Position numbers and translations under genes: made by a program
The notes under the pieces: model-generated
The model's database searches: none
What the model was told of the DNA's origin: nothing
The model's input: the letters and a program-made list of their open reading frames with translations, nothing else
Shown: positions 1-11,985 of the stretch, piece after piece
How the letters are laid out: every line of letters begins with the position of its first letter
How positions within the stretch are numbered: the first letter of the stretch is position 1
Origin: Alnus glutinosa
Lineage: Eukaryota > Streptophyta > Magnoliopsida > Fagales > Betulaceae
Direction of reading: 5' to 3'
Length of the DNA: 64,000 nt
NCBI RefSeq assembly: GCF_958979055.1
Contig: NC_084887.1
Location: 36,124,620 to 36,188,619 of the forward strand

Positions 1-239
1 GTCACGGCAAATCGGCTATACAAAATGTTTGAACGCACACCAAGTAAAAATAGGACTTTTGTCTCCTTTTTTAAACGATATCTTGCATATCTTTATGACT
101 GTCTTCATAAATTATGTTGACTTAAGCATTCGAGCTATTTCCTGTTAGTTCGCTTTGTCAAACTCTTACGCTAATAAACTTTCCTTTTCTTGCAGGCAGT
201 TCGGATTGTTACTCTTCAGCATGCCGTCAGCTGTTTTAA
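1..239 (+). CDS. Possible 3'-terminal exons of a gene running off the left edge
   Basis: From base 1 an open frame runs to a plausible donor at 44 (CCAA|gtaaaa). A pyrimidine-rich acceptor (ttccttttcttgcag) ends at 195. Joining 1-43 to 196-239 keeps the frame and ends at TAA 237-239. The resulting tail is about 28 residues, Ser/Cys-rich near its end (SSSDCYSSACRQLF). I do not recognise the protein. The support is the acceptor quality and the preserved frame only, so chance is not excluded. AT-rich sequence without long frames follows, as expected for a 3' UTR and intergenic DNA. Confidence 0.35.
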
Positions 240-2995
240 CAAACCTTCAATTTTGAATTTTTGTCTTTGCACATTATGGCTAATATAAAAACCAACCACT
301 CAACTGCCACTATCAAATACAAAATGAAACTTAGTTTATATATATGGCTAATTTTTTTATTTTATTTTTTTATTTAAGTTTTTCCCCCACATAAAATACT
401 AGCTAGTGCCTCCCTGGTATAACTATATATAATCTAACATAATAAAATCTTAGAAATTAATCTAGTGTTGGCTAGTTAGGAGTTCGGTCAAGATCATATA
501 AACAATACGTGTTAAATCACTAATTATTCCAAAAGTTTAAGGTCGGTTAAGTTTAGTCCTGAGTTCGAACCTTAACTCCGTTATTTACCTCTTATTAATT
601 TTAATTAAATATTTCACGTGTTGGACCTCATCTATTAAAATGAAGTTTGAGCCCACACGTCAATGAGTGTAAAAATATTAATTAAATGATTAAATTTATC
701 TATTTCTATAAAGTTAAGCTTTTGGAATAAGTACCGGTGATTTAACAATATGCTGCAACATTCCAATATTAGGTAGCAAACAACCAGAGTGCATGTGGAA
801 TTTTCAGAATTTACCTTTAATTTATCTAAACTTCACTACATTGTCGTTCATCCAAAAGAGCTTGGATAAAAAAAAAAATTAGCAGAATAAAGTTAAGAAA
901 AATAGCCCATCCATAGTTTAGCAGTTTATTAATAAGCACTAGCTGCATATAAACAATAAAATTAATATAATATATTATATATCTTTTTCATATCGGTTTC
1001 TATCTTCAATTCCGGTGGGTGGTGTCTTCTCTTGTTGCTGTTGAAGAGCAGTTAATTAGGCATATTTGAAGCTTAATTGTTGGTTGGTGTATAATCAATT
1101 TTAATTAGATTCCCTATCATGGAATTAGTCGGTCACCTACTGATCATCACTATTATGCAAGAAAAATTAATTAAGCGCGCACCATAAATTCCAAGTATAA
1201 TCAATTGGTTTTTTTTTTTTTTTTTTTTTCATATTTTATCTTTCAGAGACAGGTTTTCTGAATAATTGTGTTAACATAAGCTTCAATTCTATATTAATCC
1301 TTAGGGTTTCCTCAGAGATGGGTCCTAACCAAATTATATATGACAATATTAATTGTAAAAATTAATAACCTTGGCATGTCTTTTTGTCTTCAACTCTGGA
1401 TTTTAATTTTTTATTTTTCTGGAATTTGTTTCATGACCCTCCATGGATTCTTTCTCTATTATTTAATAAGAGTAGAAGATTTATGTTCGTAGTTTGGATA
1501 TTTCCCAAGTTTTCTACTTTTTGAACCTCAAAAAGTTGCAATCATATCATATAATATGGGTTCCAAATCCAATAATTCATTTCGGTCAGCTCAAGCTGCT
1601 TCCCAATGCCCTTCTATTAAACGAAAAATTAGTGCATTTTATAATGGCATCAACTTACAAAATAATAATAATAATAATAATGGCATCAAGCTAGTTTCAG
1701 AGCCGTCCACCCCCAAAAAGTTGCAATCATGATAATCTGTTTAACACAAAGTTTTACACTAAATTGAATTGAAAGAAAATTTTCTAACTCAATTTATTAA
1801 ATTATCATCCGTTTACGATACTCATATGTCTTTTTACTTGTTGGTAACTAAGAGAGATAAATAAGAAAAGAAATGATATTTTTTATACCATAATTAGTTT
1901 TTCCACACTAATTTTTGATATATGAAAATTAAATATATAACGAGATTTTATAACTTAAAATACATCCAACCATTTCTGTCTGTAAACCATACATGAATTT
2001 AACGATATTTAAATGGTCACATATTATATGATTCTCACAAAATTATAATAATTTTTTTGTTAATTCATTACTTATTCTAAAAAATTTAAACTAATAAAAA
2101 ATAATAAGCTTAATTATCTAATTAATATTTTAACACATTTTCAAGAATATACTTGAATTGCTAAGAAAGATTTATCAACCCGCTTTCCCTTGACCTTTAT
2201 CAAAGCAAAAGAAGCACTTGCGAGATGGGCCAGTTGTGTTTGCTTGGGCCCACATATCCGTCTGGTTCAGGGCCCACTTGAGATTAAAATTAAGAAAACA
2301 TGGGCCCAAACAGCCCCAGCACGGCTGGATGTGGCCCACATGGAATCCCCCAAAGGCCTCCAATCATTAGATCACAGCAAAATAAAGCTGAAATTTCCTT
2401 TTGCCACGTGGTAAAGCAAAAAAAGTTAAAAAAATGAAGTTCCAAAATTCCCGAGGGGGGCAATCCTGTCAGCTGTACATATCCCCAAGTCCTTTTGGCG
2501 TTGAAAAGCCGTTAATCCCGCCAACTTGCTACAATCACAGCCAAACAAAATTAAGATTAATTAAAATTTCATTTAATTTTAATTAGTTTTTATGTACTAA
2601 TAAAGACTTCCTCCCAACTAAATTGAAAGAATTCTTATCGCCTATAAAATTGTCATGGGTTTATTAACTTACGATAAATATAATTTTTTTAATAGAATTT
2701 TCTCAAACTCTATTAATATTATTAAAAAAAATTTGCATTTCACATATTTAAGGGACACGTAATAATTTTAAAGACTAAATTTGAGGAAATCCTTGAATAT
2801 AATTAGGAGGAAAACTCTATCCTTTATGTTATTTCTCTATTAATATGTTTGAATCAGAGAGGGGTGTTGGGGTGGGAGAGAGGTCACCTTCCTTATTGCT
2901 TCAACATTCCAACTCTATGCAACCCCACACCAATACATATATTACCTGTTAAAACTCATAAATTTAGAGAAAACCCATTTTGCCCTCACTCTTCT
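240..2995. other. Intergenic region upstream of KLCR, repeat-rich
   Basis: No convincing gene. It holds a 238-bp element with inverted ends (510-747), a poly(T) run near 1210-1230, a cluster of TGGGCC/GGCCCA motifs (2226-2340), a CACGTGG G-box-like site at about 2405, and diverged copies of a dispersed AT-rich repeat (around 1750-1830 and 2605-2660). The short frames here lack protein-like composition. Confidence 0.6.
510..747. mobile_element. Small non-autonomous element with inverted ends (MITE-like)
   Basis: The left end (TGTTAAATCAC, then TTATTCCAAAAG.TTAA) is mirrored at the right end (TTAAGCTTTTGGAATAA, then GTGATTTAACA). The 238-bp interior codes for nothing and contains GTTCGAACC, which resembles a tRNA B box. 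Flanks ATACG and ATATG may be a decayed target duplication. I recall similar repeats in other dicot genomes, but the superfamily is not assigned. Confidence 0.55.
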
Positions 2996-2999
2996 GTCA

Positions 3000-3007
3000 T
3001 ATATAAG
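3000..3007 (+). promoter_or_regulatory. TATA box of the KLCR gene
   Basis: TATATAAG lies about 25-35 bases before a likely transcription start near 3030. A pyrimidine-rich leader (aacaaccccccc) follows and then a leader exon ending at the donor at 3125. Confidence 0.55.
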
Positions 3008-3029
3008 CATTCAGATACATAACAACCCC

Positions 3030-3124
3030 CCCATACCTCTCTTCTATCTTTCTGTGCATTAACACCCAGAGAATTTTGGGAGTCAAAACTTCTGGGCCTT
3101 GTTTATCTGGGCACAACATTTAAG
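3030..3124 (+). other. 5' UTR exon of KLCR (non-coding)
   Basis: The leader appears split. An exon of about 95 bases ends at AAG|gtatgt (donor 3125-3126). The intron runs to an acceptor just before the start codon, either cattag ending at 3689 or acttag ending at 3700. The 3125-3689 stretch has stops in all frames. A long leader intron is common in plant genes with steady expression. Confidence 0.5.
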
Positions 3125-3704
3125 GTATGTCCCTTTTATATTGTTTATGTCTTTTTGCTGGGTTTCTTTTGAAAGCATTGATGATATAAGTACATTGACT
3201 TCTATTTCCAAGGTTGACTTAGTTATGTAGTTTTTCTCATGTTAAATGTTCTTTTGGCTATTGGAGTTTGATGTCTGTGTTATTCTTTGGTGTTTGGTTC
3301 TTTTGATCATTGAGTTATAAGTACTTCTGTAGTTTGCAGAGACCCCATTAAAGCCATTGAATTGATTTCTCTTCTGGGTTTCATGTTATGGTCTTTTCTA
3401 TGAAATCATTTCATGCACCGGATTGAACATATATTATGGTGTTTCGATTATGGATATAATGGAAGAGTCTGGGAAGAAGAATTTGTGATGTGAACAAATG
3501 GGAGACTTGAGACAGAGTTATGCCATTGCCAACTATATGTTTCATTGTTTTCTTAGTTTGCACTCATTGTTTCTTGAAAAATCCTAGTATGACATCGAGT
3601 TTGTAATGCATTCTGTCAATCTATCTGCATAGGGCTAGTTTGTTGTTTCCATCTGATAACTGTTGTTGTGTTTTGTTTTATTTCATTAGTTTATACTTAG
3701 TGCA

Positions 3705-5988
3705 ATGCCTGGATTAGCTATGGATGCATTGAATGGGGATATTGCAGTAGACGAATACAATGGAAGCTACACACCATATAAGGAAAGCTTTACCCAGCAA
3801 GGCTCTCCAAGAAGTCCATTGAGTCCACAAAGTCCTCAAAGTGACTCCATTGATCTGGCTATTGATGGTGCGATTGACACGTCTATCGATCAGCTGTATC
3901 ACAATGTCTGCGAGATGCAGAGCTCTGATCAGTCACCCTCGAGGGGTAGCTTTGTGTCATATGGATGGGAATCGAGGATTGATTCAGAATTGCGTCATCT
4001 TGTTGGATATAATGAGGAATTTGAGGTAACAAAGGAGGTGGTCATAGAAAATAAGGAGAGGGGTAATGGAGGTGACTTGACTCCAGAGAAAGAAAACGGG
4101 TCTATTGGTAAAAAGTCAGCTAAGAAGCAGCTTTCCCGCTTGCACTTGGACTCTGGAGCAGCAGCAAAATTAAGTCCTAGAAGTAAATCTTCTCATGAGA
4201 GGCCTCCAATTGATAAGAGGTATGAGAAGAATTCAAGAAAAGGGAATTCAGTTTTTGCCATGAAAAGGCAGAGAAATTTGGCTTTGCTGGGAGCAAAATT
4301 TCAGAATGGAGTTGATAATCCTCTTGATAACCCAGACCTTGGCCCCTTCTTGCTTAAACAAGCTAGAGATATGATTTCTTCTGGTGAAAATCCTCAGAGA
4401 GCTCTTGAATTGGCTCTTCGGGCAATGAAGTCATTTGAGAAATGTGCACAAGAGAAGCCCAGCTTGGAGCTGGTCATGTGTTTGCATGTTTTGGCAGCAA
4501 TATACTGCAGCTTAGGCCAATACAATGAGGCAATTCCTGCTCTTGAGCGCTCAATTGACATTCCAGTGATAGAAGATGGCCAAGATCATGCCCTAGCTAA
4601 GTTTGCTGGGTGCATGCAATTAGGTGATACTTATGCAATGCTAGGCCAGATTGAGAATTGTATTCTGTTTTATACAGCAGGTATGGAGATCCAAAGGCAG
4701 GTATTGGGAGAAACAGACCCTAGACTTGGTGAGACATGTCGCTATGTAGCTGAGGCCCATGTTCAAGCATTGCAGTTTGATGAGGCCCAGAAGCTTTGTC
4801 AGATGGGTCTTGACATCCACAAGGAGAATGGTTCTCCTGCTTCTCTTGAAGAATCAGCAGATAGGAGGCTCATGGGACTTATCTGTGATGCAAAAGGAGA
4901 CTATGAAGCTGCTCTTGAGCACTATGTTTTAGCAAGCATGGCCATGGCAGCCAATGGCCAGGAAATAGATGTGGCTTCGATTGATTGCAGCATTGGCGAC
5001 GCGTATCTATCCTTGGCTCGGTATGATGAGGCAATCTTTTCTTATCAGAAAGCACTGACAGTCTTTAAGTCAGCTAATGGAGAGAATCACCCTACTGTTG
5101 CTTCAGTTTTTGTCCGTTTAGCTGACTTGTACCACAAGATAGGAAAGTTCAAGGAGTCCAAATCTTATTGTCAAAATGCTCTTCGAATCTATCAAAAGCC
5201 TAATCCTGGGATCCCCTCAGAAGAGATTGCAAGTGGTCTTATTGATGTTTCTGCTATCTATCAATCTATGAATGAATTGGAGCAGGCACTCAAGCTACTT
5301 AAAAAGGCTTTGAAAATATATGGCAATGCCCCAGGTCAACAGAGCACAATTGCTGGAATTGAGGCCCAGATGGGTGTCATGTATTATATGATTGAGAACT
5401 ACTCTGACTCTTACAACACCTTAGAAAGTGCCATTTCAAAGTTCCGGGCAACTGGAGAGAAGAAATCTGCACTGTTTGGGATTGCTCTTAACCAAATGGG
5501 ACTTGCCTGTGTGCAACGTTACTCAATAAATGAGGCTGCAGATCTTTTTGAAGAAGCAAAGAGTATTTTGGAAAAGGAATCTGGGCCATGTCACCCTGAC
5601 ACATTAGGGGTCTATAGCAATCTTGCCGGCACTTATGATGCAATGGGCAGGTACCATTCTTTAGATATTATCCTTCTGCTTCCTGTTATTGGTTATCAAA
5701 CACTAATTTAAGCATTGGTTCCCTTTGCCTATAGTTTGTGATATCTGTGTGCTTTCCAACTTATGATTTCACAGGCTGGATGATGCCATTGGAATTTTGG
5801 AATATCTTGTTGGCATGAGAGAAGAGAAGCTTGGAACAGCAAATCCTGATGTGGTTGATGAGAGGCGGAGGTTAGCGGAGTTGTTGAAAGAAGCCGGCAG
5901 GGTCCGGAACAGGAAAACCAGATCACTAGTTACACTCCTTGACGCCAACCCTGAAATCATAGCAGATGATGGTATCAAGGTATTGTAA
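3705..5988 (+). CDS. KLCR2: Kinesin light chain-related TPR protein (KLCR2/CMU type)
   Basis: Coding exons are 3705-5650 and 5775-5988 (719 residues). The junction MG(R)LDDAIG is phase-consistent (ag|gtacca...cacag|gctgg). The Ser/Pro-rich N-terminus contains SIDLAIDG, LYHNVCEM and SPSRGSF, which match the conserved head of Arabidopsis KLCR2 as I remember it. A basic linker follows, and from about residue 213 tandem TPR units run nearly to the C-terminus (AIYCSLGQYNEA, GDAYLSLARYDEA, GTYDAMGRLDDA). Known family role: KLCR/CMU proteins sit on cortical microtubules, stabilise their lateral position during cellulose synthase movement, and bind IQD scaffolds. Reading only the first exon would give a false 668-residue product ending inside the intron. 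Which of KLCR1-3 it is remains less certain than the family. Confidence 0.93.
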
Positions 5989-8900
5989 TGATGATGGTGT
6001 ATATATGCTTGTTTATAAGTTAAATATCTTTCAAAAGAGAGTTAGGTGATCGGGTTGTTAGATTGTTCTTGGCAAATTTGGGAAACTAAATAAACAATAA
6101 TAACAGCAAGGAGGTGATCCTGCTTCAAATTGTTTGATATAGCATTAAAAGGGGTCAACAGAAGTCCATTTATACTTTTGTTGTTTATTGATTGATGAAT
6201 TTATGTCACCTTCTTCTTGGTATGTCTCGATGTCAATAAATTGGTGAGACATCATTTTCCCAATGTCAATATAGAATTAATGGAACTTTCATTTTCTATT
6301 ATTGGTGCACCAACTGCCTATGGAAAACTTATAATTGCTTCTTACCATGGATAGAGCAAGATACTAACCTTTAATAAATTTGTTTGGTAATTGCTGAAGA
6401 TGTCTAAGTTGTTTACAACAAATTTTCTGATGGTCATAGAAAATGATATGACTTTTTCCCTAAGCAATTTGTCCCAAATGACGTCAGATGATCTCAGTTA
6501 GCCATAGAAGAAAATCTGCAGAGAGCCAGTTTCTCTGATTCTCTTTCTAATGGGGGTTGCCAAATGAGCATTAAGAATTGGCACTTTTGGTGATTCGTTT
6601 GTCTATTAATGAGTGCTTGACTTGGACCAAAGTTGGGCACTTTGATCTATTTTCAAACAAAGTTTTTTTCCAAATTGGATTGGAAGAAATTTCTCTAATC
6701 TAGTCTATTATACTGATATTTATCTTTAGAGCGCGAGTCACATGCATACATCAATTTAATAGAATGGGTAAGATGAAATTCCTCCTACCCGCCTTGGAAG
6801 AAAACTTTGTCATAAATTTTTCATCTGCCCACGTGAGTGCATTGTTGAGCTATACAAATAAAATTATATTATTTGGCATCCAATTATTAAGATGGTTAAA
6901 GTGGAAAGCAAGGAATTCCAAAGCGTAGTGAGTAGGTTGCAAAATTCACACACACACACACACACACAAAACTTACAACTTTTTCCAAAACGAATAACAA
7001 ATTGAAGGATTCTTGGTAAAATAGGAGGAAACTCAACATTTGAGTGTTTCTTATTGCAAACTAAAGAAAATATATCATGAATTGCAGCCTAAGCCATCCT
7101 AAGGGAGTTTATATAGAAAAATAAGTCCAAACCTTGCTAGAAAAGTGAAACAAAACGAAACTACTGATTCACGTTCGAATGAGACCTTACAATGAAGTCC
7201 TTGGTCAATCGAGGCATCAACCGAACGTCTCAAGTATTTGTATGATGCACCACTCTGTAGAGTGAGCACCAACCATCCATCGATCGAGCCTCTCGGAAAG
7301 TCGCCTTAGTTGAATAGGTATCGACTGACCATTGACCAAAACTCCTTGAAAGTTATTTCCAACCTCATCGAGTGGGCTCATTCAAACGGGTCTGGGATCT
7401 CTTTCGAACGCAAATGTCTTCTCTCATTTTTTTTCATGAATTCAGATGCAGTTTTATCTACATTAGACACTCTCTTCCAGAATTAGGGATGGCACTTGGA
7501 CGGGGTTAATGGTTTATGGACTTAAATTGTAAAACTCAGTAGGATGTATGTTGGATTTGGATTTTAAGTGTCATGAACTCGAATTCAATTGAATTATACA
7601 ATTTAATTACTAAAATAACTTCTAATATCAATAATGTGACAAAAACCCTTGTATTACCAAAAAAAAAAAAAAACCATTTCACTTGACATGGAGAGGATCC
7701 TATCCCATTTAAATCATATTGGATGACACATTAATCCATCATTACATGCTAAGATAATTTTATTGTAATATGATTATCTACATACTAATAATGAAATACA
7801 GAATTTCAATAATAATACTAGTTGATATTGCTCCTTATCTAACAACTAAAGATAATTATAGCAATCTATGGTTGTTCCTTCTTTGGCAAATCTCAATACC
7901 CAAAAAGCTATTAAATCAAGATATTTTAAAATTATAGAGCTATTACAACATTTAAATTTTCAAATCTCGACCGTTCGTTGTTTTCAAATTAAATGATTGA
8001 AATTTTATTGTGTCAGTTTTTAGTATCTATAAAATGTCTTAAAAGTATAATAAACATTGTGGTGGTAATGCTCCATTAACAAAAGTAATAAAAGATATGT
8101 TAGTACAATTTTCAATATGGTGTGAATTGCACGTTCTTCGATGTTTTTCACGCTCCCACCATCACTGCAAAACAACTAAAACTAAGAGACTCTTCCAGGA
8201 GTCTCGTTCCGATGCCTAAATTAACTTATAAGAAAAAACAAATATGTTCTATGCATAAAATATTTAGTCTGTCGTTTATACTTGGGGTGTGAAATCAAAC
8301 CTGAATTGGGTTTACTACTCTCACTTGAACTAGGAGTACCTGGTATTTGATTTGGTAGATTTTTCAAAGAGTTCTTATTGAATCCGAATTGAGACTACTA
8401 CTCCAATTCAACTTGGAGTAGGATTATTTCCAACAAGGTTGATGTGAAAAAATTTTAACCATTTGGTTTTAAAATTATAGTTGAACTTTAAAATATCTTT
8501 GATGATAAAATATCCTAAAAATTTTAGAGGACGTTGATATAACTGGCTTGATTTATGGGTTATGGCACTCCATTGCCAAGGATGCTTCCAAACCTTGAAA
8601 CACTTGGTGCTTGTAGTTGGGCTGCAATTGTCTTGAGGTGAAAGAATATCTGTAAATATTCCAGAAACTCAAAATGACCATCCTTTCCCTTCCCTTTATT
8701 TATAAGATATTCTGATGGAAAAATTTCCCAATAATGAAGCTTCTTTAACTTGACTCCAACGGTAGAAGAGATGCTTTTCAAAGACAGCTGAGGCAGAAGA
8801 AGGTGTTAGGACGAAATAAAATACAATGATGAAATTGTTACATCTGATTTCCTTGTTAAATTTGGAGCTAAATAAAGGATTAGAGAGAGAGAGAAGCACA

Positions 8901-10122
8901 TTATATACTACATTTTTGTCTTACAATTATCTCACAATGCTAACGTGGCAGTATCAATCAACTCTTGAGTTTTTTTTTTTTTTTTAAAAAAAAAAGATTG
9001 GTCCAATTATTGTTTGGGATTGCCACATCAGTATTGTGGAGATAAAAATATAGTTTATAACATTATTCTTGTCAAATAGGCCACACCTTCTAGTAATTTC
9101 ATACTTAGGTGCATTTAAGTTACGCTCAATCGCTTGCAAAAATTTCACCAACAATGATTAATAAAAATTAGGTTGAAAAAGAACCAAATTAAAGTTTAAT
9201 TTATAAAATGGTTTTAGGATGGCTAAATTTATGACAAGTATTCTGATGGGGAATTGTTAGCCCCTATGACAGGTGGGCCCGGTAAGTACACCCGGTATCT
9301 ACACCCGGAATGTGCGCCTAGTACCTACCCCCAGGTTGGTTGGGCACAGGCTGGATATACATGGAATACCTTGGAGTCAAATCAAATCAGAAATTATATC
9401 AAATGTCAATATGGAACCCTGTGTTTAACATAGCGTCATAAGACCATAACTGGTTATTATTAATACAAAGCTTATCACATATATCAGCAAAGAAAAAAGA
9501 GGCTTATAAACATATGTATTATGAACGAAGGAAGTATCTCATATCATCTAAGATCTCTCTCTCCCTCTCATAACTCTTTACTAGCTTTGATTGTCGGAAG
9601 AGGTTTCGCGGGCCAATCCCTGGCAGACCTTTGCTGTCTTGCAGGTCACCAGGCGAAGGGACGGCTCCGATGTTGCCACGTCATTGGACCAGAAACTGCA
9701 CTAACATATTCTATGATTGTTTTTTTGTGTTTAATTGGATCCCACCCAACCATCACCATAGGGTATAAATCAAAAGTTGTTTGAATTTAATAAATTCAAT
9801 TATAACCTTTATTTTCTTTCTTTTTATTTTTCATTATTATTATTTATATTTTTTGCTATTCATTTTTAAGACGTTTTCAGTTTTTTAAAACTAAATTATA
9901 ATGAAAAAGCCGCGCATAACTATGGAAAAGGACAAGAAGATTAACATTATCATTTTGATACAATTCTAAGAACAAATTTTTATTGAAAAAAAGTTAAAAA
10001 TGAATCAGTAACAATAAATAACAAATGCTGTAAGACACATTTCCCCCCTAACCTCAATGTTGACTTACAAATATAATGGTAAAGACCTATAAATACAAAT
10101 GTTGCCAGCAAGGTTGCACTCT
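5989..10122. other. Intergenic region between KLCR and AO
   Basis: The KLCR 3' UTR occupies the first few hundred bases. The rest shows no gene. It contains a (CA)n run at 6950-6967, a CG-richer repeat-like tract at 7140-7440 with ATCGATCGAG-type motifs, AT-rich dispersed repeats (6659-6740, 7680-7760), an A/T homopolymer pair near 8970-8995, and an LTR-like stretch at 9241-9780. Two overlapping minus-strand frames at 8560-8899 have no recognisable domain. Confidence 0.6.
9241..9780 (+). mobile_element. LTR-like retrotransposon remnant
   Basis: This block is less AT-rich than its flanks. It starts near TGTTAGCCCC, has repeated ACACCCGG.A units, then a promoter-like GCTTATAAACA, then a CT-rich stretch with TTGATTGTCGG and a G/C-rich tract. 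That layout resembles the R/U5 part of plant Gypsy LTRs. No primer-binding site or coding domain is visible, so a decayed or solo LTR is inferred. Confidence 0.35.
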
Positions 10123-11928
10123 TTAACACATGAGCTGCTTGTGTAGTTGTCGTGAACTCCAGGTACTCTTGACTGATGAACAAGGGAAAATAATTGTTGG
10201 GAGCCTCTTACTTTCCTCCAGATGAGGAAAGTCAACCGTGTAGTGAAGCCCACGGCTTTCATGCCTAGCAAGGGCACTGCTGATCACCAGCTCTGCACAA
10301 CAAAAGAGGTTCCTCATTTCACAAGCCTCAAGCCCCACCATTGTTGGCTCCCACCCTTGTTGAAATAAGTACTCCTCCCATTTAGCCTCCAACTCACCAA
10401 TCTTTTGCTCTGCAAATTCCAGCCTTGTCGTTGACCGAACGATTCCCACATAATCCCACATGATTGATTGCAATTCTTTCCTTACTTTTCTTGTCATTGT
10501 TAAAATTTTCTCCATAGCATCATTCCCAAGTGACAAAGGAACAACTGGTCTACCCCACCAATTTGAAGTACTTAGATCATGTTTAGAGCTCTCCATGTGA
10601 TCAATTGAGGGCTGGACAGCTCTTCTGGCAAAAACCAGTGCTTCAAGTAATGAGTTACTAGCAAGTCGGTTTGCTCCATGCAAACCAGTGCATGCAACCT
10701 CTCCAGCCACATACAAGCCCTGAACATTTGTCTCCCCCTGCAGCCCGGCACGCACACCCCCACACATGTAATGAGCAGCGGGAACCACTGGAATCGGCTG
10801 ACGGGTAATGTCCAGACCATACTGTAGGCACTCAGCAGCAATGTTGGGGAAGTGGGAGAGAATTTTTTCCCTGGGCTTGTGACTAATATCAAGGAGCACA
10901 TACTTCTCATTACGCTTTTTAAGCTGGTCATCTATACTTCTTGCCACCACATCCCTGGGAGCAAGCTCTGCTCTCTCATCATACAAGGGCATGAACCTTT
11001 CCATGCCTAAATTGTACAGGATGCCTCCGTCACCCCTAACAGCTTCAGTAATAAGAAATGCATTATCTCGAGTGTCGGCTGGCTTGATGGGAAGGCCTTC
11101 GTCAGCTAAGGCAGTTGGGTGGAACTGCACAAATCTGAGCAATGATGCGGGGGGAAAAAAACAGAGCTATTATTTCCATTCACACACACACACACACTAC
11201 ATATACACACTAAATGAGATCTTCTAGTACTAAAATGATTTGGTGATTCGGTGTGCGGAAGCAGAGGTGTAATCCTGATTTAGGAGATTTTTCATCATAT
11301 AGTTATACCCAATTGGGCTAATTGACCAATTTTATTTTTTATTTTTTTTTATAAGTAAGCTAATGGACCAAATGAAAGCAGTGAACCTCTAACAAAATCA
11401 TAAAAAAAAAAAATAACAGCTTTCATTCTTCAAAGCCCCTAAAAAAGACTAAAAGAGGAATGCGCACGCGGGCGTGCACACACACAGAGATAAATATATA
11501 TATATATAATCTCCAATTTCATGCACCACCTAAAAGATGACCTCACTCATTCAAATGCTATGAAAAACAAGGCATTATGATTTCAATTTGGGATATTTAA
11601 AACTCTTTCAGAATTTTTACATGATTATAAATTATCAATAACACGGCACTTTGAATATTTTTTGGTACGACAATTAAGATAGAGAATTTCAATAATTGAT
11701 AAATATTTACTCACTCCATATTTGAAATCACAGCTTGAGCCCGATGGGCCATGGCCATTCCATCTCCTGTGGCAACCTGTAAGAATAAATCAAACAGGTT
11801 TAATCTTTTAGATGATGTTTTACTATCCAATTAGAGTCAGATTTCACCATTTATAGGAAGAAATATAATATCTGAATAAATATTAAATGGAGTACTGCAT
11901 GCAAAAGAAAAGAAGAAATTATACAATG

Positions 11929-11985
<57 letters not shown>

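Noticed and set aside
540-580. tRNA gene suggested by GTTCGAACC
   Set aside because: No A box, acceptor stem or cloverleaf can be formed around it.
8560-8899. Two overlapping minus-strand frames of about 70 residues
   Set aside because: No domain, no splice context and ordinary AT-rich surroundings; probably chance or a very old fragment.
10123-11142. Reading the AO C-terminal part as a separate 339-residue gene starting MLRFVQFHP
   Set aside because: The first residues come from the intron. An acceptor (cattgctcag) ends at 11135 and the exon joins in phase to NME at 11715.
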